Notes under the pieces: generated by a model
What the model was told of the DNA's origin: nothing
Seen by the model: the letters and a program-made list of their open reading frames with translations, nothing else
Database searches by the model: none
Assembly: GCA_001072465.1 (NCBI GenBank)
Contig: JVKM01000004.1
Span: 1 to 45,680 of the forward strand
Source of the DNA: Xylanimonas cellulosilytica
GTDB lineage: Bacteria; Actinomycetota; Actinomycetes; Actinomycetales; Actinomycetaceae
Direction of reading: 5' to 3'
Length of the DNA stretch: 45,680 nucleotides
Shown here: positions 24,872 to 33,284 of the stretch, one piece after another
How positions within the stretch are numbered: position 1 is the first letter of the stretch
How the letters are laid out: each line of letters begins with the position of its first letter
Made by a program: the position numbers and the translations under genes

Positions 24872-24877
24872 TAGACT
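24872..24877 (+). promoter_or_regulatory. -10 box giving a leaderless SDR mRNA
   Basis: TAGACT is followed by TCCCCC and then ATG at 24884, with no purine-rich ribosome site. Confidence 0.55.
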
Positions 24878-24883
24878 TCCCCC

Positions 24884-25672
24884 ATGGGAACAGCGCTGGT
24901 CACCGGAGCGACCTCCGGCATTGGTGAAGAATTCTGTTGGCAGCTGGCCGCCGCGGGCCACGACCTGGTGCTCGTCGCGCGCCGCGAAGACGCCCTGCGC
25001 GCGCTCGCAGACTCGCTCGCGAACGTCGCCGGCGTGCGCGCCGAGGTGATCGCCGCCGACCTGTCGACCGATGAGGGCTGCGCGCGCGTCGCCGCCCGCC
25101 TCGACGTGGGAGGACCCGCAGACCGCGACAAGCCCGACCTGGCTCCCGTCGACCTCCTCGTCAACAACGCCGGCTTCGGACTGGGAACCGACTTCCTGGA
25201 CAACAGCCTTGAGAACGAAATCAACGGCCTGAACGTCATGGTCCGCGCCGTCATGACCCTGGCCCACCACGCCGGCATCTCCATGCGCTCGCGCGGACGC
25301 GGCGCTATCCTCAACGTCGGCTCTGTCGCCTCGCGCACGGGCGCGGGCACCTACTCCGCCCACAAGGCCTGGGTCGTCGCCTTCACCGAGGGCCTCGCCG
25401 CCGAGCTCAAGGGATCGGGAATCACCGCCACGGTCGTGTGCCCCGGCCCCGTTGACACGCCGTTCTTCGAGCGCGCGGGTGTCGACATGCGTGCGACCCC
25501 TTCCTGGCTCATGGCCAGCCCCGAGCAGGTCGTCACAGAGGCCCTCGACGCCGTGCGTGCGGGCCGCGTTCAGGTCACCCCCACCATCCCCTACAAGGTC
25601 GCGATGGGCGCCATGAAGCTCGCGCCGCGCTGGGTGACCGCGCGCGCCATGCGCTCCGTCCCCCACATGTGA
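24884..25672 (+). CDS. Short-chain dehydrogenase/reductase (SDR)
   Basis: A 262-residue classical SDR with a Rossmann fold. The cofactor loop is GATSGIG (residues 8-14), followed by LVARRED, whose Arg residues favour NADP. NNAG, a serine in NVGSVASRTG and the catalytic YSAHK are all present. Substrate unknown. The C-terminus has a short amphipathic stretch (YKVAMGAMKLAPRWVTARAM) as in DltE/YqjQ-like members. It starts at ATG 24884 behind a -10 box and ends in a long shared terminator with pyrE. Confidence 0.88.
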   Translation: MGTALVTGATSGIGEEFCWQLAAAGHDLVLVARREDALRALADSLANVAGVRAEVIAADLSTDEGCARVAARLDVGGPADRDKPDLAPVDLLVNNAGFGLGTDFLDNSLENEINGLNVMVRAVMTLAHHAGISMRSRGRGAILNVGSVASRTGAGTYSAHKAWVVAFTEGLAAELKGSGITATVVCPGPVDTPFFERAGVDMRATPSWLMASPEQVVTEALDAVRAGRVQVTPTIPYKVAMGAMKLAPRWVTARAMRSVPHM

Positions 25673-25688
25673 GGGCGCGCGCACTGAA

Positions 25689-25733
25689 ACGAGGCCGGGG
25701 CCAGGTTCACGCAGAACCCGGCCCCGGCCTCGT
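25689..25733. terminator. Bidirectional terminator between SDR and pyrE
   Basis: A 20-bp stem with one mismatch (25689-25708 with 25714-25733) around a 5-nt loop. Both arms carry the word CGAGGCCGGGG. It lies between two convergent stops and can serve both genes. Confidence 0.92.
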
Positions 25734-25749
25734 CAATGCAGGCGGAGAA

Positions 25750-26319
25750 TCAGGCCAGGCCGATGTCCTCCAGGCCCAGCGCGTAGAAGTACGGGAAGCC
25801 CTCGGCCTCAATGCGCTCCTTCGCGCCCGTCGCGCGGTCGACGATCACCGCGACGGCGACGACGTTTGCGCCGGCCTCGCGCAGCGTGAGCGCGGCCTCC
25901 AGCGGGGAGCCGCCGGTCGTGGACGTGTCCTCGAGGACGACGACGTTCTTGCCCACGACATCCGGGCCCTCGATGCGGCGCTTCATGCCGTGATCCTTCG
26001 CGGCCTTACGCACGACGAAGGCATCCAGGTCCAGGCCGCGCGACGCGGCGGCGTGCATCATCGCGGTCGCGACGGGGTCGGCGCCCATCGTCAGGCCGCC
26101 GACGGCCACGTACTCCTCGCCCACCGCGAAACCGGACTCCTCCAGGAGGTCCAGCATGACGTGGCCGATGAGGGGAGCCGCCTCGTGGTGCAGGGTCGAG
26201 CGGCGCATGTCGACGTAGAAGTCGGACTCGCGCCCCGACGCCAGGGTCACCTTTTCGTGAATGACGGAGAGCTCCTGGACGAGGGCAGCCAGGCGCGCCT
26301 TGTGGGAATCGTTGGTCAT
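25750..26319 (-). CDS. pyrE: Orotate phosphoribosyltransferase
   Basis: A 189-residue type I phosphoribosyltransferase that joins orotate to PRPP in pyrimidine synthesis. The PRPP loop VVVLEDTSTTGGS, FYVDMRRSTLHHEA and VGGLTMGADPVATA are typical of actinobacterial PyrE, as is RKAAKDHGMKRRIEG (the catalytic lysine loop). The same frame is open upstream, but ATG 26319 follows GGAAGG. It lies 26 bases behind the HAD gene on the same strand, so the two form an operon. The other pyr genes are not nearby. Confidence 0.95.
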   Translation of the reverse strand: MTNDSHKARLAALVQELSVIHEKVTLASGRESDFYVDMRRSTLHHEAAPLIGHVMLDLLEESGFAVGEEYVAVGGLTMGADPVATAMMHAAASRGLDLDAFVVRKAAKDHGMKRRIEGPDVVGKNVVVLEDTSTTGGSPLEAALTLREAGANVVAVAVIVDRATGAKERIEAEGFPYFYALGLEDIGLA

Positions 26320-26345
26320 GGGTGTTCCTTCCGGATCGGTGTGAG

Positions 26346-27167
26346 TCAGTGCGCCGCCTCGACGAGCTCGATGAGATCGCCGATGCCCTCGTGGATGCCG
26401 AAGGGGCGGAACGGGAAATTGTTGATGTCCTCGCGGGCCGTGGAACCCGACAGGACCAGGTGGGTGCGCAGGCCGGCCTCGACGCCCGCGCGCACGTCCG
26501 TGTCCATGCGGTCGCCGACCATGGCGGCGCTCTCGGAGTGTGCGCCGATCTTGTTCAGGCCAGCGCGGATCATGACGGGGTTCGGCTTGCCTACGAAGTA
26601 GGGCTTCTGTCCGGTGGCGGCCGTGATCATCGCTGCGATCGCGCCGCACGCGGGCAGAGTGCCCTCGTCGGAGGGGCCCGACACGTCGGGGTTGGTCGCG
26701 ATAAACTTTGCGCCGCCCTCGATGAGGCGGATCGCGTGGGTCAGCGCGTGGAAGTCGTAGGAACGCACCTCGCCGAGCACCACGAACTCGGGATCGATCT
26801 CGGTCATCACGTATCCCGCGCCGTGGATCGCGGTCGTCAGGCCGGCCTCGCCGATGACGTACGCGGTCGAGCCGGGCGACTGCTGGTGCAGGAACGCGGC
26901 CGTCGCGTTCGCGGAGGTCCAGATGTTCTCCTCGGGGATGTCTAGGCCGGAGTTCGCCAGGCGCGCGGACAGATCGCGGTTCGTGAACACCGAATTGTTG
27001 GTGAGGACCAGGAAGGGGATGTTCTTTTCGCGCAGAGCGGCGAGGAACTCGTTCGCGCCCGGAAGCGCCCGATTCTCCTTGACCAGGACTCCGTCCATGT
27101 CGGAGAGCCACGCGGTGACGGGAGGCAGATCGGTCAGGGGTGTCGGTTCATGCGTCAGGGCAGTCAT
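26346..27167 (-). CDS. HAD-IIA family phosphatase (NagD-like)
   Basis: A 273-residue haloacid-dehalogenase-type phosphatase. Motif I is DMDGVL with the nucleophilic first Asp, motif II is in FLVLTNNS, the lysine is in GKPNPVMI, and motif IV is GDRMDTDV. The cap has GEAGLTTAIHGAGY, as in NagD and pyridoxal or nucleotide phosphatases. The partnership with pyrE suggests a nucleotide monophosphate or related substrate, which is an inference. ATG 27167 has TAGAAT six bases upstream. It is divergent from the SpoU methyltransferase gene with only 34 bp between starts. Confidence 0.9.
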   Translation of the reverse strand: MTALTHEPTPLTDLPPVTAWLSDMDGVLVKENRALPGANEFLAALREKNIPFLVLTNNSVFTNRDLSARLANSGLDIPEENIWTSANATAAFLHQQSPGSTAYVIGEAGLTTAIHGAGYVMTEIDPEFVVLGEVRSYDFHALTHAIRLIEGGAKFIATNPDVSGPSDEGTLPACGAIAAMITAATGQKPYFVGKPNPVMIRAGLNKIGAHSESAAMVGDRMDTDVRAGVEAGLRTHLVLSGSTAREDINNFPFRPFGIHEGIGDLIELVEAAH

Positions 27168-27173
27168 GCCTCC

Positions 27174-27194
27174 ATTCTACGGTGCCGCTAGGGT
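27174..27194. promoter_or_regulatory. Back-to-back leaderless promoters
   Basis: On the minus strand TAGAAT (27174-27179) lies six bases before the HAD ATG. On the plus strand TAGGGT (27189-27194) lies seven bases before the methyltransferase GTG. The two -10 boxes are nine bases apart, so the polymerases should exclude each other. Confidence 0.55.
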
Positions 27195-27201
27195 GGGATC
27201 C

Positions 27202-27894
27202 GTGAACGAGTTCGAAAACGGGTGTGACATCGCGCGTGATGGCGCGTGCGGGAACGACGAGGCCGGGGCTGCGCAGTCCGGGCAGGTCGGGGTCGGTCCG
27301 TGGCCGGGTGGGGAGGCCGCCTGGCCGGTCGGCGAGCACTACGATCGGGAGCTCCTGAAGGCAGGGGATCGGCGCAACGTCGAAGACCGCTACCGCTACT
27401 GGACGATGGAGGCGATTCGAGCGGACATAGCTGCCCGCTCGCTGCCCTTCGAGGTGGCAGTGGAGAATCTCGATCACGACTTCAACATCGGGTCGATTGT
27501 GCGAACGGCGAATGCCATGGGTGCGCGCCGCGTGCACGTCGTGGGGCGCAAGAGGTGGAATCGTCGCGGCGCGATGGTCACCGACCGCTACCTGCCGGTG
27601 GATCACCGTCCCGACGTGCGTGAACTCGTTGAGCATTGCTCGAAGGAAGGCTTGATACTCGTCGGCGTCGACAACGTTGAGGGGTCCGTCGCGCTCGAAG
27701 GCGCGGTGCTGCCCGAGCGCGCGTGCCTCGTTTTTGGATCCGAGGCCTCCGGACTGAGCGAGGAGATGATCCGGGCGTGCGAAATCGTCGTCGCCATTAC
27801 TCAGCGCGGTTCGACTCGGTCCATGAATGTCGGTCATGCCGCCGCGATCGTTATGTGGGCGCACGCGTCGCGTCTGGAGGGCGCGCAAAACTAG
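27202..27894 (+). CDS. SpoU/TrmH-family RNA 2'-O-methyltransferase
   Basis: A 230-residue SPOUT methyltransferase. The knot motifs are FNIGSIVRTANAMGAR, LVFGSEASGLSEEM and RSMNVGHAAAIVMW. The target tRNA or rRNA base is not known. The first 70 residues are a non-conserved extension rich in Gly, Ala and Trp. The frame runs upstream to 26854, but that part overlaps the HAD gene. I take GTG 27202 because a TAGGGT box lies seven bases before it. A later start inside the extension cannot be excluded. Confidence 0.85.
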   Translation: MNEFENGCDIARDGACGNDEAGAAQSGQVGVGPWPGGEAAWPVGEHYDRELLKAGDRRNVEDRYRYWTMEAIRADIAARSLPFEVAVENLDHDFNIGSIVRTANAMGARRVHVVGRKRWNRRGAMVTDRYLPVDHRPDVRELVEHCSKEGLILVGVDNVEGSVALEGAVLPERACLVFGSEASGLSEEMIRACEIVVAITQRGSTRSMNVGHAAAIVMWAHASRLEGAQN

Positions 27895-27984
27895 TGGCTT
27901 GTGGGCGAAGTGTCAAACTGAAACGCACTAATTAACCCGGTTGGCCGATATTCTCACTGACTAACTGATCTTTTACCGTTTCTA

Positions 27985-28025
27985 TTGTTTTTATCCTCCG
28001 ATCTTTGATAGCATTTGCAAGCAAA
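27985..28025 (+). promoter_or_regulatory. GH20 promoter with TTTGC/GCAAA dyad
   Basis: TTGTTT (27985-27990), an 18-bp spacer and TAGCAT (28009-28014) form a candidate promoter. The dyad TTTGC-AA-GCAAA (28014-28025) begins at the last base of the -10 box and covers the start site, as expected for a sugar-responsive repressor. Confidence 0.45.
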
Positions 28026-28076
28026 AAAGTAGTCGGAATGGATACGGAGCATCCGTTTTAATTCGGGCTTTGGACA

Positions 28077-28094
28077 GTTTGCGTGGAAGCAAAC
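28077..28094 (+). promoter_or_regulatory. Second dyad before the GH20 gene
   Basis: GTTTGC-N6-GCAAAC is a perfect inverted repeat in the leader, seven bases before CAGGAG. It uses the same TTTGC/GCAAA half-sites as the upstream dyad, with a longer spacer. It could be an operator or an mRNA hairpin. Confidence 0.45.
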
Positions 28095-28112
28095 CGTTGA
28101 ACAGGAGAATTA

Positions 28113-31100
28113 ATGCCTCAGTCATCGCCAAGCCATGCGCGGGCGCCGCGGCTCGCGCGCACCCGAGCGAAAGTCGCGCTCATCCTCACGTCCGTGTGCG
28201 CCCTTGTCGCCGCGGTCCTCGTCCCCCTGACCTCCCACCTGAACGCGCAGGCGGCCTCTAACGTCCCCGTGACGATCCCCTCCCTCGAGGGCTGGACCCC
28301 GGCCTCGGGCTCCTGGACCCCTGCCAGCGGCCTGCAGATCGTCCGCACTGACTCCGCCGACGCTGCCGGCGTCAGCGCCCTGTTGAGCCGCGCTCTCACC
28401 GACGCCGGCATCACCGGCATCACCGAGGGCACCGGCGCGGCCCCCGCCTCCAACGCCGTCACCCTCACGATCAACGCGTCCCGCACCGACCTCGGTGATG
28501 AGGGCTACCAGCTGACCGTCAACGCAAACGGCGCCCAGGTTGTGGCCGCCACCCGCGCCGGCCTCCTGTGGGGCGCCCGCACCATCGAGCAGGCTGTGCG
28601 CGCCGGCCAGGGCAGCGTGCCCGCCGGAAGCATCACCGACATCCCGCGCTTCGCGGACCGTGGCGCCACCCTGTGCGCCTGCGGCACCCACATCACCCCG
28701 GACTGGATCACCCGACAGATCGACCGCATGTCCGACCTGAAGATGAACTACCTGTCCCTCGAGCTGCGCATCAAGTCCGACAAGTACCCCGCCACCACCT
28801 CCTTCTCCTACTACACGAAGGATGAGGTCAAGGCCATCGTCGAGCACGGCCGCGAGGTCGGCGTTCGCGTCGTTCCGCTCCTCAACGCCCCCGGCCACAC
28901 CGGCACCATCCTCGGCAACTTCCCGCAGTACCAGGTCTCCGACGACTCCGGCAAGAAGAGCCCCAACCACCTCAACTTCATCGACCCCGCCGCCCAGCAG
29001 TTCTACTTCGACCTCATCGACGAGTACATGGATACCTTCGGCTCCACCGAATGGCACATGGGCGCCGACGAGTTCTTCTTCAAGCAGGGCCCCGGCGAGT
29101 TCAAGAAGTACCTCCAGCAGATTCGCAATCACTACGGCGACCAGTCGATGACCTTCGACGCCGCGTTCAATGACTTCATCAACAAGGTCAACGCGCACGT
29201 CAAGTCTCGCGGCGGCACGCTGCGCGTGTGGAACGACGGCATCGCCGACATCTCGCGCATCCCGGTCGACAAGGACGTCATCATCGAATACTGGGGCAAG
29301 GGCGAGTCCAGCAAGAAGGACGCCAACCGCGGCCTGCCCGTCAAGACCCTCGTCGACGCGGGTTACACCGTCGTCAACGCCTCCTCCGCGCTGTACTACT
29401 ACCGCGACCAGCCTTCCTCCTACGTCATGCAGGTGAAGGGCCTCGAGGGCGTGTACAAGGACAAAGACTGGAACATGAACAAGTTCTACCAGAACGAGGA
29501 CTACAAGGTTCCCGACGCCTCCATCCGCGGCGGCAAGGTCTCCATCTGGCAGGGTGGCCACGGCAAGGTCACCGACCACGAGGTCGAAGCCTGGGTCACC
29601 GAAGGCCTGCGCTACGGCGCCCAGATGTTCTGGAACGCCAAGACCCCCAAGGCCGACGGCAACGTTGAGGCTTTCAAGGCGCGCATCAAGACCCTGGGTG
29701 AGCCCTCCACCTACGTCGACCCCACGCGCGACACCCTCGCCCCCGGCCAGTACACGATCGCGCTGTCCGACGGGCGAGCCCTGAGCGTGTCCGGTACTAC
29801 CCCGACCGCGGGTACTGCCTCCGATAACTGGGAGCTGGCCGCCACCCCCGACGGCTACTACCAGATCCGCTCGATCAACGCGAACCGCTGCCTCGCCGTC
29901 TACTCCGAGGAAACGCCTAACTCCGAGACCCACGTGTCGACGACCCCCGGACACCCGGTAACCGCCTACGCGTGCGCCGACACGAGCCAGGAGTTCACCC
30001 CCACGTTCCAGGGCGACTACGCGACGCGCAACCCCCAGAAGTGGGTCGCTGAACCCGCCGAGGGTGGCTTCCGCCTGCGCAACGCCATGACCAACCAGTA
30101 CCTGAGCGTCATCGACTCCGGCTACCTGTCGCGCCGCCCCAACGGTGGCGAGAAGACCGCCGAAGGCACCGTCGCGCAGCTGCCGTTCGACGTCACCGTC
30201 AACAGCCACTCGGTCTTCACCCTCACCTCCCAGGCCTCCTCGGCCCTCGATGTGAGCATCAAACGCGTTGGTGACGAGGCCTACCCGAAGACCGCCCTGT
30301 CCGGCATGGATCGCAACTCCCTGCCCATCATCGGCGACGAGAACTGGGGCGAAACCGTCCTCGAGGTCTCCGTCACCAACAAGGGCACCACGGACGCCAC
30401 CAAGATCCACCTGACCCCCGCCGTCTCCAACTCCTGGAAGCTCGCCAACGGACCTCAGCCGATCGACCGCCTCGCTCCCGGCGAGACCCGCGTCGTGAAG
30501 TTCTGGGCACGCCCCACCACCGAGTTCGGTGAAGCGACCTTCACGGTCACCGTCTCGCACTCCGGTGAGAAGACCGTGGCCAGCGAAGGCCTGATCGGCG
30601 TGTGCGGCCCGCGCATCGAGGTCGCGGCCGTGGCAGCGGACTCCGTCGAAACGCGCTGGGAGCGCGGCAAGGAATCCATGGCCACCGACGGTGACCCCGC
30701 TACCTACTGGCACTCCCAGTACATCGACGCCAACAAGGCCAAGCTGCCCGGCACCGACAACGCCCGCAAGTGGCCCCACTGGATCGACCTGAAGATCGGC
30801 AACGGCTCCACCGGATACGACGTCTGTGCCGTCTCCTACACGCCGCGCGCCGGTAACGGCCCCAAGGCCTCGGGCCGCGCCAAGGACGTCCAGATCTACC
30901 TCGCTGGATCGCGCGACGCCCTCAAGGGGCAGGGCGATAACAAGGGCAACCCGAGCGCACAGGGCAACCCCGTCCTCGTGACCTCCCTGGCGAACGTCCC
31001 AGGCACCGTGGACATCCCGGTTGCGGGCAACGGCTCCTACCTCCGATTCCGCGGCACCTCGGCCCAGGCTGACGTTGCTAAGGACCTGACGGACGTCATG

Positions 31101-31142
31101 TCCGTCGCCGAACTCGGAGTCCGCATCGGCCGCTCCAACTGA
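28113..31142 (+). CDS. Secreted GH20 beta-N-acetylhexosaminidase
   Basis: A 1009-residue exported enzyme expected to remove terminal GlcNAc or GalNAc from host glycans. A long signal peptide ends near AQA (residues 45-47). A GH20b-like domain (about 55-175) precedes the catalytic barrel (about 180-545) with the Asp-Glu pair D319-E320 in HMGADEFF, the hallmark of substrate-assisted catalysis. After it come a ricin-like region (about 550-715; GYYQIRSINANRCLAVYS), an NPCBM-associated beta domain (about 745-830) and a final F5/8-type C (CBM32-like) domain (about 835-1005). There is no sorting motif. Lacto-N-biosidase is an alternative within GH20. ATG 28113 has CAGGAG upstream. It stands alone, with a promoter and two dyads before it and a terminator after. 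Confidence 0.92.
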   Translation: MPQSSPSHARAPRLARTRAKVALILTSVCALVAAVLVPLTSHLNAQAASNVPVTIPSLEGWTPASGSWTPASGLQIVRTDSADAAGVSALLSRALTDAGITGITEGTGAAPASNAVTLTINASRTDLGDEGYQLTVNANGAQVVAATRAGLLWGARTIEQAVRAGQGSVPAGSITDIPRFADRGATLCACGTHITPDWITRQIDRMSDLKMNYLSLELRIKSDKYPATTSFSYYTKDEVKAIVEHGREVGVRVVPLLNAPGHTGTILGNFPQYQVSDDSGKKSPNHLNFIDPAAQQFYFDLIDEYMDTFGSTEWHMGADEFFFKQGPGEFKKYLQQIRNHYGDQSMTFDAAFNDFINKVNAHVKSRGGTLRVWNDGIADISRIPVDKDVIIEYWGKGESSKKDANRGLPVKTLVDAGYTVVNASSALYYYRDQPSSYVMQVKGLEGVYKDKDWNMNKFYQNEDYKVPDASIRGGKVSIWQGGHGKVTDHEVEAWVTEGLRYGAQMFWNAKTPKADGNVEAFKARIKTLGEPSTYVDPTRDTLAPGQYTIALSDGRALSVSGTTPTAGTASDNWELAATPDGYYQIRSINANRCLAVYSEETPNSETHVSTTPGHPVTAYACADTSQEFTPTFQGDYATRNPQKWVAEPAEGGFRLRNAMTNQYLSVIDSGYLSRRPNGGEKTAEGTVAQLPFDVTVNSHSVFTLTSQASSALDVSIKRVGDEAYPKTALSGMDRNSLPIIGDENWGETVLEVSVTNKGTTDATKIHLTPAVSNSWKLANGPQPIDRLAPGETRVVKFWARPTTEFGEATFTVTVSHSGEKTVASEGLIGVCGPRIEVAAVAADSVETRWERGKESMATDGDPATYWHSQYIDANKAKLPGTDNARKWPHWIDLKIGNGSTGYDVCAVSYTPRAGNGPKASGRAKDVQIYLAGSRDALKGQGDNKGNPSAQGNPVLVTSLANVPGTVDIPVAGNGSYLRFRGTSAQADVAKDLTDVMSVAELGVRIGRSN

Positions 31143-31154
31143 CGCATAGCAGTG

Positions 31155-31204
31155 GGGGAGGGGTTGGAAGAAAACCGTCCAAACGGGACTTCCTTCCCCT
31201 CCCC
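31155..31204 (+). terminator. Terminator after the GH20 gene
   Basis: GGGGAGGGG (31155-31163) pairs with CCCCTCCCC (31196-31204). GGAAG/CTTCC and CCGT/ACGG extend the stem inward after a mismatched TT. Confidence 0.8.
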
Positions 31205-31266
31205 GCTCGTGCAAAATGTGAGAGAATCTATCACGACAAAACTGTCACTCGATTAGGAGGCTCCAA

Positions 31267-32292
<1,026 letters not shown>

Positions 32293-32330
32293 AACAATCG
32301 CTGAGAGCCGCCTAGCGGCCTGATGCGTGA

Positions 32331-32360
32331 GCCGCCCGGTCCCCTGTGGGGCCGGGCGGT
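32331..32360 (+). terminator. Terminator after fba
   Basis: CCGCCCGG (32332-32339) pairs with CCGGGCGG (32352-32359), with a further CCC/GGG inside. It is nearly identical to the terminator at 45371-45401. Confidence 0.88.
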
Positions 32361-32450
32361 TTCGTGTTGCTTGTTGCCCCACGGGTGTTCCGGGCGCCGT
32401 GTGGCCTGCTGCCCCGACAGATCTCCGGCCGCCGCGGGGCCTGTTTTGTT

Positions 32451-32583
32451 GGGCCGGGCCGCTGTGTGTGCCGGTGGGCGGCGGCCCGCCCGCGAGATCG
32501 CCACACGCGAGCTGCGCTCGGAGTGGTCGATCTCGAGGCCCGCCCTGGCCCTGCCGCCGCCCACCGGCACCGCGGCCTGGCCC
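32451..32583. repeat. Structured intergenic element, copy A
   Basis: A long stem-loop. Outer helix 32451-32462 pairs with 32572-32583 (12 bp, one G-T). The second helix 32468-32485 pairs with 32553-32570 (18 bp). The inner helices CGAGATCG/CGATCTCG and CGAGC/GCTCG close the centre. The outer arms match those of copy B (45442-45573), while the centre differs in sequence but not in form. A third right arm, 32644-32673, follows. Confidence 0.85.
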
Positions 32584-32705
32584 CGCAGGCCCCGCGGCGG
32601 CCTCCAATCGGTCGGCGCTTGTCGTTTGTGTGTCGACAGGCTCTGCCGCCACCCACCGGCACCGCGGCCAGGCCGATTGGTGTAGTTCGTATTCGATGGG
32701 GGTTT

Positions 32706-32765
32706 TGCACTACACGAAGCCTGCTGGCGGTGTGTCGTCGGCGTGCCGGACGCTCGTGTAGTGCA
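32706..32765. repeat. Inverted word pair TGCACTACACGA
   Basis: TGCACTACACGA (32706-32717) and its exact inverse (32754-32765) are 36 bp apart. Both are flanked by a run of five G or C on the outer side (GGGGGTTT / AATTCCCCC). Confidence 0.85.
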
Positions 32766-32813
32766 ATTCCCCCGATTGGTGGCGATGAGGTCGCGGTCTG
32801 GAGCGTTGTTGTT

Positions 32814-32886
32814 GCCAAAGTGCAGACCCATTAGGTGCCAAGCACCCACAAACGACGGTTTTGGTCGAATGGGTCTGCACTTTGGC
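32814..32886. repeat. 19-bp perfect inverted repeat with nested hairpin
   Basis: GCCAAAGTGCAGACCCATT (32814-32832) and its exact inverse (32868-32886) enclose 35 nt. Inside, GGTGC/GCACC forms a small hairpin around CAA (32834-32846). The stem is too AT-rich and the loop too long for a usual terminator. Confidence 0.9.
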
Positions 32887-32956
32887 GGATTCATTGTCTG
32901 GTGTGGCTTGTCGGTCGCACGCGAAGCCGCTAGCTGGAATGAGAACCCGTTATTTT

Positions 32957-33057
32957 GCACGTAATTCCCCCGTGGCTACTTAAAGGTATGAAATAGCATC
33001 GTTGGAATCGCAACGTTTTCGTGCTGTCTTAAAAAGTTACCGGATTAAATTACGTGC
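32957..33057. repeat. Inverted word pair GCACGTAATT
   Basis: GCACGTAATT (32957-32966) and its inverse (33048-33057) are 81 bp apart. TAATTCCCCCG follows the left copy and resembles the flank of the TGCACTACACGA pair. Confidence 0.65.
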
Positions 33058-33122
33058 GACTTTTGTGGGGGAGGAGGGCGTGACAGTGGGGTGGGGCGGC
33101 GACAGCCAGGAAAGGCATAGCA

Positions 33123-33154
33123 GCGGGGCGGGATCCCGAAGGATCCCGCCCCGC
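33123..33154 (-). terminator. Terminator downstream of the flotillin-like gene
   Basis: GCGGGGCGGGATCC (33123-33136) pairs perfectly with 33141-33154 around CGAA. It is 130 nt beyond the stop, so a 3' leader or an unseen small transcript lies between. Confidence 0.8.
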
Positions 33155-33284
33155 CTTCCACGCGCCATGTATCGCGAGTGGCCGCTATCAAGAGCTGCCC
33201 GCCTCATGCATGGGCGCTTCTTGCGATTGTCGCGCCGCGCCCGCGGCGCAGGTGTCTACTGCCCGCGTTGAGCGTGAGCCTCGC

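Larger units (their letters stand above)
32293..33284. other. Gene-free stretch of about 1 kb rich in inverted repeats
   Basis: No frame here has both a ribosome site and a recognisable product. It holds the fba terminator, a 133-bp structured element (32451-32583) with a stray third arm at 32644-32673, three inverted word pairs between 32706 and 33057, and a terminator at 33123-33154 for the leftward flotillin gene. The stretch 33155-33284 shows nothing I can name. Confidence 0.7.

Noticed and set aside
31218-31234. CRP/GlxR-like site before fba (GTGA-N9-TCAC)
   Set aside because: The spacer is 9 bp; CRP-type sites need TGTGA-N6-TCACA. It could still be another operator, but the evidence is too thin.
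32323-32964. Several overlapping frames of 70-160 codons after fba
   Set aside because: All cross the terminator or the structured repeats and overlap in three frames on both strands; there is no supported product.
33002-33271. 89-codon frame between the repeat region and the flotillin gene
   Set aside because: It has no ribosome site, crosses a strong terminator hairpin (33123-33154), and its composition does not look like a protein.
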